Of a stretch of 64,000 bases of DNA, positions 6,649 to 14,446 are shown piece after piece. The notes below the pieces were generated by a model. It was not told where the DNA came from, searched no databases, and saw nothing but the letters and a program-made list of their open reading frames with translations. The translations under genes and the position numbers were made by a program. The first letter of the stretch is position 1, and every line of letters starts with the position of its first letter. Source of the stretch: GCA-2686265 sp036010965 (GTDB lineage Bacteria; Planctomycetota; UBA1135; GCA-002686595); the NCBI GenBank assembly GCA_036010965.1, contig DASCMO010000114.1, forward strand, positions 1 to 64,000, given 5' to 3'.

Positions 6649-9185
6649 GGGTAGAGTTCGATCACGGCGTCCTCGAATGAGCACTCGCCATCCTTCACGA
6701 AGACGCCCACGCGCCTGGCGGGAGCGAGGTCCTCGGGCAGCTCGGCCTCGATCTCCTCGCGCCCCTCGATGCGGATAGTGAGCTGGCGACCGGTGACGTG
6801 CACGGCCACGCGCGGGTGCTCCCCTTCGCTGACGGGCCGTTCGAGGAACAGCTTCTGTATCGAGCGCGAGAGGGCTCCGCCGCCCTCGGTGGGGGAGATG
6901 CGCCAGAGGCCGGCCTGCCCCTCGCGGCCGATGCCGAAGACGATCCAGTCCCCGTCCGTGGAAGCGTGGACCACCAGGCCGTGGACCGAACTCATGAAGA
7001 CCTCGCCCACGCGCCTGATCCGTGCGCGCAGCTCGTACTCGGCACCGACTTCGAGAGCCGTGTTCACGTAGGCGCTAGGACGCACGCTGACGATCCGGAT
7101 CCCGGCCGCGGACGCCGGGGCGAAGAGCTTCGCCCCGGCGCTGAAGATCTTCATCCAGTCGCCCTTGCGGGCCGCGAGGGAGTGCACTTCGCCCAGCAGC
7201 AGGCCGGCCTCCCGGGCCCGCCCGCGCAACTCCTCGGAAAGCGGGAGGAGCTGTTCGCCGTCGTCCAGGACCGTACCGGCCTCGGCGGCGAAGGTGTAGG
7301 CGCGCAGCAGCAAGGGCGGCTCGGCCTCGAGGTAGTCATCGACCAGTCGCCGGGCCGCGCGCGTCAGCCCCGCGATGCGCGAGCGCGCGTTGCGAAGGGC
7401 CCAGTTGCGTCGGTCGAGGGTCCGCAGGCGCGTCTCGAGCTCTCCGTAGCGTTCCTCGTCGATCTCGAAGAGGCCCTCGTCGCACCCGTCGAGCACTGCT
7501 TCGATCAGGGGGGCGGTGGCCTCTGGGCGATCGAGACGCGTGAGCACCTCGACCTGTTCCAGCAGCAGATCGAGGGCGGGCCCGTGCTCTGCGTCGATCC
7601 GTGTCCGCACGTGTTCGATGTGTCCGAGGGCGCGTGTGAGGAACTCCCGCTCTTCGGCTGTGGTCTTGCGCTCTCCGCCCGCCGCCTCGGCGGCCTGCAG
7701 GTAGCGCTCGACGGCTCGTGTCCGCCGCAGCCGTCGCTCAGCCCTAGGTCCGATGTGCAGGGGCTTCACTTCCTCGAGGATCCAGCGCCGCCAGTCGCGC
7801 TCGAAGTCCGCCAGGTTCTGGTGGGCGAGGGGCGAGTCCGCTCCCAGGAATATCTCCTCGAACAGGCGCATCGAATCACCGCCGCGGCTCGTGATGCGTT
7901 CCCGGTAGCGCGCGTAGAATGGGCGGAAGCTGTACTCCAGTGTTCGAGGGTCCTCGTACTGCTGCATGAAGTACACCAGGCCCCAGCCGAACGGGTAGTA
8001 CTCACCAGGGTAGGAGCCTCGATCGGCGAACCCGATCACGTCCGCGAGGGAGGGCCCGGAGTCGTGCTCGAGCATGCCTGCGAGGTTGCGCAGGCGACCG
8101 ATGGCGGCGTCGGGCCAGAGTACGCGGTGATCGGCCATGGCGACCGCACCCTCGAAGAAGGTCGAGGTCCCTTCATTGAGCCAGGCGGGCGCCCAGCCGC
8201 CCTTGCGGGAGAGCGCGGTCATGAACTGGTGGCTCGCCTCGTGGTAGAGCGTCAGGAGCATCTCGTCGAGAGAGCCGCCGGCGGTTCGTGTGTCGTAACA
8301 GGTGACCTTGTTCTCGCCGGGCGACCACCATCCCGCGGGGCCCGGGCCACCGCCGCCCCAGTTCTCGAGCATCTTCTCCCTGTCAGGGTGAATGCGGATG
8401 GTCGCCTTGGCGCCTCGCATCGCGGATTCGTCCCCGTCCAGGTAGAGCAGCACGTAGTAAGCGTGGATGTCGTCCAGGGTGTCGGCCACGAGCTGGACGA
8501 CCTCCCTCTCGAGGTTGCAGCGCAGCTTGTAGTGGTCGCTCTCCAGTTCGATCAGGGGCCACGCGCCGGCCTCTGTTCGATCCACCGTCGCGGAATCGAG
8601 GTCGATCTCCTCGAAGGCCGCACGCACCGTCTTGTGGAGGGCGCGGACTTTCCCGGCATCCTTTCCTGTGGCCACGCGCTCGATGCGGCCGAGCAGGTCC
8701 AGGGAGCGTTCGGCGTGGCCGCTCTCGTGCAAGCTCTTCGCGGCCTTGAGCAGCTTGCTCGTGATGTCGCGGAAGATTCGCTCACGCCGACTGTTGAGGC
8801 GATCGGAGCGCTGGAGGTCGCGGCGCGCGTCACGGGCGCCGCGCGTATCGCCCGAGGCCTCGATCATGCGCACGGCGATGGCAAGGTGGTGGGCCGCCTC
8901 GTCCGGTCGCTCGAGGTGCAGGAGGGCGCGGCCCATCAATTCGCGAGCCCGCGCATCGGCACCGGTTCGCATCAGGTGCTCCCGCAGGAGCCCTGCCGCG
9001 GCTTCGTATTCCTCCTCTTCCAGGAGCGCCTTGGCGCGCTCGTGGATGTCATCGACCCGGCGCGTGCCGTCGCTCGCGGGGACGGGCGCCAGGTGCAGGA
9101 TCGGGACCCTGGCGAGCGGCGTCGCTTCCCGGCTAACGAGGAGACCGAGGAGCAGGACCCCCGCGAACGCGGGAGTGGGGGGCAT
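6645..9185 (-). CDS. exported TPR / gluzincin-type (peptidase MA-like) protein
   Basis: An 846-residue protein with an N-terminal signal or anchor segment (about residues 5-20). Residues ~45-125 have a TPR-like helical pattern (EEYEAAAGLLREH, ERPDEAAHHLAIA). A metallopeptidase core follows, with HEASH at 315-319 and NEGTSTFFEG at 337-346, giving the zinc ligands His315, His319 and Glu338 of the gluzincin arrangement. The last ~170 residues look like a beta-rich concanavalin-type domain (VSVRPSAYVNTALEVGAEYELRARI). It is probably a cell-surface peptidase, but the substrate is unknown. It is coupled to the DUF309 gene by a 4-nt overlap and starts 9 nt after the Met-rich protein gene. Confidence 0.68.
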   Translation of the reverse strand: MPPTPAFAGVLLLGLLVSREATPLARVPILHLAPVPASDGTRRVDDIHERAKALLEEEEYEAAAGLLREHLMRTGADARARELMGRALLHLERPDEAAHHLAIAVRMIEASGDTRGARDARRDLQRSDRLNSRRERIFRDITSKLLKAAKSLHESGHAERSLDLLGRIERVATGKDAGKVRALHKTVRAAFEEIDLDSATVDRTEAGAWPLIELESDHYKLRCNLEREVVQLVADTLDDIHAYYVLLYLDGDESAMRGAKATIRIHPDREKMLENWGGGGPGPAGWWSPGENKVTCYDTRTAGGSLDEMLLTLYHEASHQFMTALSRKGGWAPAWLNEGTSTFFEGAVAMADHRVLWPDAAIGRLRNLAGMLEHDSGPSLADVIGFADRGSYPGEYYPFGWGLVYFMQQYEDPRTLEYSFRPFYARYRERITSRGGDSMRLFEEIFLGADSPLAHQNLADFERDWRRWILEEVKPLHIGPRAERRLRRTRAVERYLQAAEAAGGERKTTAEEREFLTRALGHIEHVRTRIDAEHGPALDLLLEQVEVLTRLDRPEATAPLIEAVLDGCDEGLFEIDEERYGELETRLRTLDRRNWALRNARSRIAGLTRAARRLVDDYLEAEPPLLLRAYTFAAEAGTVLDDGEQLLPLSEELRGRAREAGLLLGEVHSLAARKGDWMKIFSAGAKLFAPASAAGIRIVSVRPSAYVNTALEVGAEYELRARIRRVGEVFMSSVHGLVVHASTDGDWIVFGIGREGQAGLWRISPTEGGGALSRSIQKLFLERPVSEGEHPRVAVHVTGRQLTIRIEGREEIEAELPEDLAPARRVGVFVKDGECSFEDAVIELYP

Positions 9186-9194
9186 CTCGCTCGC

Positions 9195-10265
9195 CTACTC
9201 GAAGGTGACGGATGTGGTCATGGTGCCGGACATCTCCATCACCTGCTCCATCTCCATCTCCATGCCCTGGGCGCTGATGGCCATGCCCATGTCCATGATG
9301 AACTCGAAGCTCCCGGAGAGTTCGAAGGACTCCGCTCGGCCCTCCTCGAGGTTCCACATGAGCGTCCCCTCGGCCTCGACGGCGACCTCGATGTCCATGT
9401 GGTCGATCTCCATGCCCTGGACTTCCGGGGGCAGTTCGGCGTCGTCCATCGACTCCATCACCATGTCGGTCATGTCGACCGCGTTCTCGATCTCGACGGT
9501 GATCTCGATCACGGCCAAGGCGACGCCGTCATCGCTCTCGCGAGTCCCGGTAAAGGTGGCGGTTACCTCGCCTTCCACGTCCTCCGAGAACCAGTCGGAC
9601 GTGCTCCCGAATTCGCTGTTCATCCCCATCATCCCGGACTCCACCTCCTCGGAGATGAGCTTGAGGTCTCCACCGGGAGCCATGACGGCCGTGAACGCGG
9701 AAATGTCCACTCCCCACTCATCATCGACGTCCACCTCTCCATCGGGCAGCAGGGAGCGGAAGTCCATGTCCGCGGTGAGGCCCTCGAGCAGGTCCTTGTC
9801 GCCCTCTCCGTCGGTGAAGGCGATGACGTATTCCTCTTCATCCGCATCCCACTTGAAGGTCACGGTAGTCCCCTCGAGCTCGCTGGAGGCCGTCGACGGC
9901 ATCTCCTCGCTCTGGACCTGTCCCATCATGTCAATCTCCATGGCCATCTCGGAGTTCATGGAGAGCGAGTCGAAGGTGCGCTCGATCTCAAGCGGCATGC
10001 CGGCTCGCACCGAGATGTACTCGTCGCTGATCTCGACCTCGCTGACCTGCGTGACGGTCAGGTCCATCTCCGGCATCATGGGCGGTTCCTGGCCGTTCAT
10101 GGTCATCTGCATGTCGTCCAGGCTCATCGATATCTCCGAGGAGAATGTCTTCGTGACGGACGAGCCGCCTTCGAGCCCGAAGGAGATCTCCGTCCCGCGC
10201 GGGGAGAGGGCCAGGAGTGCGGGGACGGCGAGGGCAGCGATAGCGAGAAATGAGCGGTGTGTCAT
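9195..10265 (-). CDS. methionine-rich acidic exported protein
   Basis: A 356-residue protein with a signal peptide (THRSFLAIAALAVPALLALS). I start at the ATG at 10265 rather than five codons upstream because the peptide then has the usual form. The mature part is unusually rich in Met, Asp and Glu, with runs such as MQMTMNGQEPPMMPEMD and MGMAISAQGMEMEMEQVMEMSG. It resembles the exported planctomycete proteins with repeated beta-strands (the DUF6263 type), but I am not certain. Its role is unknown. It lies 9 nt upstream of the metallopeptidase-like gene, in the same direction, so the two are likely cotranscribed. The 284 bases upstream hold no gene. Confidence 0.6.
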   Translation of the reverse strand: MTHRSFLAIAALAVPALLALSPRGTEISFGLEGGSSVTKTFSSEISMSLDDMQMTMNGQEPPMMPEMDLTVTQVSEVEISDEYISVRAGMPLEIERTFDSLSMNSEMAMEIDMMGQVQSEEMPSTASSELEGTTVTFKWDADEEEYVIAFTDGEGDKDLLEGLTADMDFRSLLPDGEVDVDDEWGVDISAFTAVMAPGGDLKLISEEVESGMMGMNSEFGSTSDWFSEDVEGEVTATFTGTRESDDGVALAVIEITVEIENAVDMTDMVMESMDDAELPPEVQGMEIDHMDIEVAVEAEGTLMWNLEEGRAESFELSGSFEFIMDMGMAISAQGMEMEMEQVMEMSGTMTTSVTFE

Positions 10266-10549
10266 CGGGCGGAGCAGCACGGAGCTGCCGGCGGGGCTTG
10301 GGTGGGGGTCTGGGTGAATTTGGACAGTTGTCGGTCGCGCGTAGGGTAGCGGTCGGAGGCCGTGGCACGCCGAGTTTCTGTGTACGGAGTCCTGCCCCCT
10401 GAATTTCCCCGCAGGGACACGGAATCACATCGGATCCGTGACCCCCGCCGCCCGCCGCCCTAGATGCGGCGCGGCGCGGCGGCGATGCTCTGCTTTTCCA
10501 CCCACAGGGGGCGCGCCGTCGTCGCCGCTCCCTCTCGGGCTCGCCCGTC
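10266..10549. other. intergenic region, no gene seen
   Basis: This gap lies between the 3' end of the secreted metalloprotease and the start of the Met-rich protein, both on the minus strand. It contains C-rich and G-rich tracts but no convincing ORF, terminator or tRNA. A promoter for the Met-rich protein is expected here but I cannot point to one. Confidence 0.4.
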
Positions 10550-13519
10550 TCAGTCGCAGAACTCGACCTGCAGGGCGTCGGAGAGGCCGACGGGGATGCC
10601 ATCGGGAGACGCGGGATCGCGGAACCACTGCTGGTAGTAGCGCGTCGTGCCGACCATTGAGGGCGTGACGTTGACGGCCATCTGGCCGTCGCCGAAACCG
10701 TCGAGCCAGTAGATCGCCTCGCGGGTCAGCGGCGGCATCACCAGCCTGGTCCCTCCGAACATCGGCGTGTTGTCGGGGGCGCCGCCCGAGAAGAGCACCG
10801 TGGGCTGGTTGGGGATTCCCGCCAGCAAGGTCACGGAGAAGTCATTGGCGCCAAGGGTCGGAGAACCCTCCCAGCCGATCGCCGGGAAACCACCGTGGGA
10901 GGCCTGCTTGGCCTGGCCGTAGGTGATGGGCTGAGGACAGCTCGGCGAGTAGCTCACCTCGAAGTCGTCGATGTTCCACCCGCCGTTGGTGATGGTGCCG
11001 TTGGTCTGCAAAGAGAACTCGACCTGGACGGCGGGGTCACCGTCGGCGATGTCGGAGATATCGATTTCGATTTCCAGCCAGGCGGGGTCCTCGGTGTTGC
11101 CGCTGGTGGGGTTGGCGTAGACCGTGACTCCGTTGACCTTGACGAGCGCCTGGTCGGCCGACCCGTTCTGCACGTGCAACCAGCGACGGAAGCGTAGGCG
11201 CGTGTCCGCCGCGGCGGAGCAGTCCAGCACCGGTGAGCGCAGGTAGTTGTGGACGTTGTTCTGGTATGCGCCGTTCCAACCCGTGGGGCCGAGGTCGTTG
11301 CCCCAGCACTGCGTGCCGCTGTAGGCCGCGTCCGGATCGTCGGAGTCCCCGAAGACAGGCCCGTGCTGCCAGTCGTCCTGGTCGTTGGACGTGTCTCCGA
11401 AGGTGTCGTGCGTCCAGCCGTTGTCGTCAGGCGTCTCGAAGTCGTCGAAGAGGAGCACGATGATCCCCACCCGGAACGTGAGCGAGTTTGCCGGAGCTCC
11501 CTCGGGGTAGGTCTCGCCAGTGTTGGCCGCGTCCGTTGCGGCGATGTAGTAGTCCACGTAAGCCGGCGCAGACTGGCCGGGGATGTCGGCCGTGTAGTCG
11601 TCGCCGCCGACGTTGATCATGGGTGTCTGGTTCCAGGGGCCCTCGTTGGTCCGGTAGTGGAGGAACGCCGACTGCAGCGGCGGATTGAGTTCCGCGTCGA
11701 TGTTGGCGTTCACCGTGTAAGGGCCGCTCTCGTCCAGTGTGTCGGGCAGCTCGGTGACTCCCGTGATGATGATCGCCGCCACGTCGTGGCCCGGGAATCC
11801 GTGATCCAGGAAGCCCTGGTCGATGTCGTCGTGGTTGGGCGTCCCGTTCTCGATGTTGCCGTCGGTGTCGTCGAGGGTCAGCCACTGGGTCTCGATAACG
11901 GGCACGATCTGACTCTGGTTGTAGACGTTCAGCCAGCCGCTGAAGAGGCCGTTGGCGATGGCGTCTCCCGCAGCATTGCCGTGGGTCAGGTTCAGGTAGT
12001 TTCGGATCTTCCAGGCGGTACCCATCCAGACCTCGCCCGAGTCATGGACCCCGCCGTGGCAGCCCGTCGTATCGTCTGCGCAGAGCTGGCGAGTGTTGTT
12101 GCCATTGCGCACGTGGCACCCGTTGCCGCAGAAGTTCTCGCCGACGATGGGCGTGTCGTACTGGTACATGGCGTAGACGTCCGAATTACCCTCGCCCATG
12201 CCGTCGTTGCCGTTACCGGTCCCGTAGCGGACGTTCAGCCAGTGCCCCATCTCGTGGGTGATGACCGTCGAGTAGGCCGTGTTCGGGCACCCGCCGCCGG
12301 TGGTGTAGAAGTTGACCGAGCCGCCGTCGAAGTAGGCGTTGCAGTTCTGGTTGAGGTTGCAGTTGGCCGTGGCTTGGAAGTCGGCGGTGTCGTCGGTGGG
12401 GTCGATCGAGCGGATGAAGTCACGCAGGGAGTTGATCCCTCGGAACGCGTTGGCCTGAGCCGTCGTGTGCTCGGATGGGCTGGGGTTCATCGCGATTGCG
12501 TTGCCGGTCCCGCTCAGGTTCACGTTCAACGTGTACTCTGCTCCGGAGTCGTTGTTGACGTTCGTGTAGGTGCCGAGGTACTCGAACGTGCAGTTCAGAG
12601 GGCCGCTCGCTCCGGGGAAGTTGAAGTTCCCGGCGGCGTCGGTGGTCACCGTCCCGGCGGAGCTGGTTACACGACCGTAGGCGGCCGGAAAGCTCTGCTC
12701 GGGGTTGGTGCCGCTATCGGGCAGGGTACCGGGGGTGGACATCGAGGAGACCGTGCCTCCCACGTCGAAGTTGTGGATGTTCGTCACCGAGCGCACGAAG
12801 GAGCCGTCCATGGCGTCGATCCAGAGCGTCCTGCCCTCGGGCTCGGAGCCCGCGTCATGCCAGCGGACGTCGACCTCCCAGACCAGCAGGGGCGCGCGCC
12901 GACCGTCCACGATGTGCTGTGCGATGCCGAGGGTGGGGTCGGAGATTGTCGTGGCGGGCAGGCCCGTGCGCGCCTCGAAGAGTTCGGCTGCGCGCGCCGC
13001 TCCGCGCTCCGCGCTCAGGGCCGGACGCGTCGCGACTCCGGAGAGTTCGGGCATGGCGGTTGCCTGGACCGAGAGCAGGTCTCCGTCGAGGCTGAGGAGT
13101 ACGCTCAGGGAGCCAGCGATCACGGGCACGCCGTCCAGCTCCTGGTCGAAGAGGACGGCCATCTTGTCGGTGCTGCCGATCAGGCCCAGGGGGATGAGCT
13201 TCACTCGCCCTTCCGTGAGCGTGGCGGTCGTGACTCCGGTCATGGGCGCGGTCTCGGCGACGAACAGGTGGGCGAGATCGCGGTAGTCCGCGTCGGTGCG
13301 CGGTGCGAAGGCGCCCGCCGCGGAGCCGCCACCGACGAACTCCGCGAAACCCGTCGTGCGGTCGCGGAACAGTTGCCAGCCCGGGCCGTGTTCGGCCTTC
13401 CACTGTTCGAAGCGTGACGGGACGAGGCGCGTGGCGGTGTCCTGGCCGTCCAGTTCTTGGGCCTGTGCGGAGAGGGCAGTGGCGAAGAGGGCGAGGGCGC
13501 CGAGGAGGTGGGTGCGCAT
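10550..13519 (-). CDS. secreted zinc metalloprotease, FTP/fungalysin-like, with C-terminal sorting-type domain
   Basis: A 989-residue exported protease. The signal peptide is MRTHLLGALALFATALSAQA; I choose the ATG at 13519 for this reason and because GGAAA lies just upstream. Residues ~30-270 form a propeptide with an FTP/PepSY character (QELDGVPVIAGSLSVLL, WEVDVRWHDAGSEPEGRTLWIDA). The catalytic motif HEMGH is at 422-426, followed by GMGEGNSDVYA, which supplies the third zinc-site glutamate. Downstream are a beta-sandwich with FDDFETPDDNGW and, in the last ~120 residues, a domain that starts QPITYGQAKQ and ends QWFRDPASPDG. I know that domain from the C termini of many exported proteins of deep-branching planctomycetes; it may be a sorting domain. 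It is divergent from the SelW gene. Confidence 0.8.
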   Translation of the reverse strand: MRTHLLGALALFATALSAQAQELDGQDTATRLVPSRFEQWKAEHGPGWQLFRDRTTGFAEFVGGGSAAGAFAPRTDADYRDLAHLFVAETAPMTGVTTATLTEGRVKLIPLGLIGSTDKMAVLFDQELDGVPVIAGSLSVLLSLDGDLLSVQATAMPELSGVATRPALSAERGAARAAELFEARTGLPATTISDPTLGIAQHIVDGRRAPLLVWEVDVRWHDAGSEPEGRTLWIDAMDGSFVRSVTNIHNFDVGGTVSSMSTPGTLPDSGTNPEQSFPAAYGRVTSSAGTVTTDAAGNFNFPGASGPLNCTFEYLGTYTNVNNDSGAEYTLNVNLSGTGNAIAMNPSPSEHTTAQANAFRGINSLRDFIRSIDPTDDTADFQATANCNLNQNCNAYFDGGSVNFYTTGGGCPNTAYSTVITHEMGHWLNVRYGTGNGNDGMGEGNSDVYAMYQYDTPIVGENFCGNGCHVRNGNNTRQLCADDTTGCHGGVHDSGEVWMGTAWKIRNYLNLTHGNAAGDAIANGLFSGWLNVYNQSQIVPVIETQWLTLDDTDGNIENGTPNHDDIDQGFLDHGFPGHDVAAIIITGVTELPDTLDESGPYTVNANIDAELNPPLQSAFLHYRTNEGPWNQTPMINVGGDDYTADIPGQSAPAYVDYYIAATDAANTGETYPEGAPANSLTFRVGIIVLLFDDFETPDDNGWTHDTFGDTSNDQDDWQHGPVFGDSDDPDAAYSGTQCWGNDLGPTGWNGAYQNNVHNYLRSPVLDCSAAADTRLRFRRWLHVQNGSADQALVKVNGVTVYANPTSGNTEDPAWLEIEIDISDIADGDPAVQVEFSLQTNGTITNGGWNIDDFEVSYSPSCPQPITYGQAKQASHGGFPAIGWEGSPTLGANDFSVTLLAGIPNQPTVLFSGGAPDNTPMFGGTRLVMPPLTREAIYWLDGFGDGQMAVNVTPSMVGTTRYYQQWFRDPASPDGIPVGLSDALQVEFCD

Positions 13520-13669
13520 GTCTGTTTCCGTCCAGGGAGAGCTGGGAGAGGAGGTGTGGTGCAGGTGGGCCCCATCCAGAGTACGCGGGGTGGGGATCAT
13601 CTCGCCAGAGGGCTCGGCGCTGATAGGGCGTCCCAGGGGTTCGAGGTGCGTAAGTCGCTCCTTTGGGCC

Positions 13670-13675
13670 TAGAAT
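13670..13675 (+). promoter_or_regulatory. -10-like TAGAAT of the SelW gene
   Basis: TAGAAT lies 29 nt before the GTG start. Transcription from it would give a leader of about 23 nt carrying GAGGAGG at 13691-13697, which is 7 nt before the start. No good -35 is visible. Confidence 0.4.
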
Positions 13676-13704
13676 GAGCCTCGAAACCTAGAGGAGGTGC
13701 GCCC

Positions 13705-13926
13705 GTGCAAGCTCGGATCGAATACTGCGTCCAATGAAACTACCAACCTCAGGCGGCCGGTCTGGCCGCCGAGTTGAGGGCCGGGTTCCCCGGCGTCGAG
13801 ATCGAGCTGGTGGAGTCCGGAGGCGGCGCCTTCGAGGTCTCCATCGACGGCGAGCAGATCTTCTCCAAGCTGGCCTCCGGGCGCTTTCCCGCCTATCAGG
13901 AGATCCCCGAGATGCTCGGGCCCTGA
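13705..13926 (+). CDS. SelW-like (SelT/SelW/SelH) selenoprotein, in-frame TGA at 13735 read as Sec
   Basis: Read through TGA 13735-13737, the frame from GTG 13705 gives a 73-residue protein that ends at TGA 13924-13926. Residues 5-13 are IEYCVQUNY, the C-x-x-U redox motif (Cys8, Sec11) of the Rdx family. The rest fits the family closely: AAGLAAELRAGFPGVEIELV, a GGAFEVSIDGEQIFSK hairpin and the GRFPAYQEI block. The ribosome binding site GAGGAGG is ideally placed. A strong SECIS-like hairpin begins 9 nt after the TGA. The family is a small thioredoxin-fold thiol/selenol oxidoreductase; the partner is unknown. The gene stands alone, divergent from the metalloprotease and convergent with a small membrane peptide. 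Cys-containing homologues are normal in bacteria, so Sec here is a use choice of this lineage. Confidence 0.93.
13747..13779 (+). promoter_or_regulatory. bacterial SECIS element of the SelW gene
   Basis: GGCGGCC (13752-13758) and GGCCGCC (13764-13770) form seven perfect pairs around loop GGTCT (13759-13763). That loop is identical to the apical loop of the E. coli fdhF SECIS, which SelB recognises. It begins 21 nt after the TGA, within the known range. A lower stem, CCTCA (13747-13751) with TGAGG (13775-13779), extends it past a 4-nt bulge. Confidence 0.85.
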
Positions 13927-14004
13927 GCGGGGGCTGGTCAGGTCCGGATCGTCCGGAGTCCTGAAGCAGCCTTCTACGGCATGGCGCCTGCAGCAGCAGG
14001 GAAC

Positions 14005-14109
14005 CTACATCAGCAGGAAACAGGCCACGAGGCCCAGCACCAGAGAGAAGAGAACCACCGAAGTGGCTCCCGGTACGGTGCGATTCTGCACCGATGCGTC
14101 ATCTTGCAT
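14005..14109 (-). CDS. 34-residue single-pass membrane peptide
   Basis: An ATG at 14109 with AGGAG 7 nt upstream opens a 34-codon frame. The first 13 residues are polar (MQDDASVQNRTVP); residues ~15-34 (GATSVVLFSLVLGLVACFLL) form one membrane-spanning helix, and the frame ends ATG-TAG. The shape is typical of real small membrane proteins, and the ribosome binding site is good. I do not recognise a family and propose no function. It faces the SelW gene tail to tail. Confidence 0.6.
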   Translation of the reverse strand: MQDDASVQNRTVPGATSVVLFSLVLGLVACFLLM

Positions 14110-14446
14110 TGCTCGCTCCTGGGGACAGTTGGGGGGGGAAGAGCGCTACTTGACGAATAGCACGAATCCCGGATCCGTGGGGTGGAACCCGGAGAATCCC
14201 TGGGCGGGCTCCGGCGAGTGCCGCGGAGGGTGACGAATCAATCCCCATCCCTCTGCGGCCCGCGCGCCAGGGGGCGGGAGGACAAGGCAGGGCTGACTTC
14301 CGCCAGCGGCTTTCTGGAACCGTCGGCACCTCTGCAATTTCTCCGCGGGCGGCCGCGAGGCCAAGGGATGCAAGGTTCCACCTGCGAAGGGCTTGCGCGC
14401 CCTGGAGCGAAGTCTGGCGCCCGATCCGCGGTAAGCTCTGCGCTTG
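14110..14446. other. divergent intergenic region before pyk
   Basis: About 335 bases lie between the membrane peptide and pyruvate kinase. Frames here are arginine/proline-rich and not convincing as genes. Besides the TAAGCT next to the pyk start I see nothing definite. Confidence 0.4.
14432..14437 (+). promoter_or_regulatory. -10-like hexamer TAAGCT before pyk
   Basis: TAAGCT ends 9 nt before the ATG at 14447; no ribosome binding site lies between. It may give a leaderless transcript. Confidence 0.35.

Noticed and set aside
13734..13964. A plus-strand frame beginning MKLPTSGG inside the SelW gene
   Set aside because: It overlaps the SelW-like frame out of phase, is arginine/glycine-rich and has no ribosome binding site. 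The read-through SelW frame explains the region.
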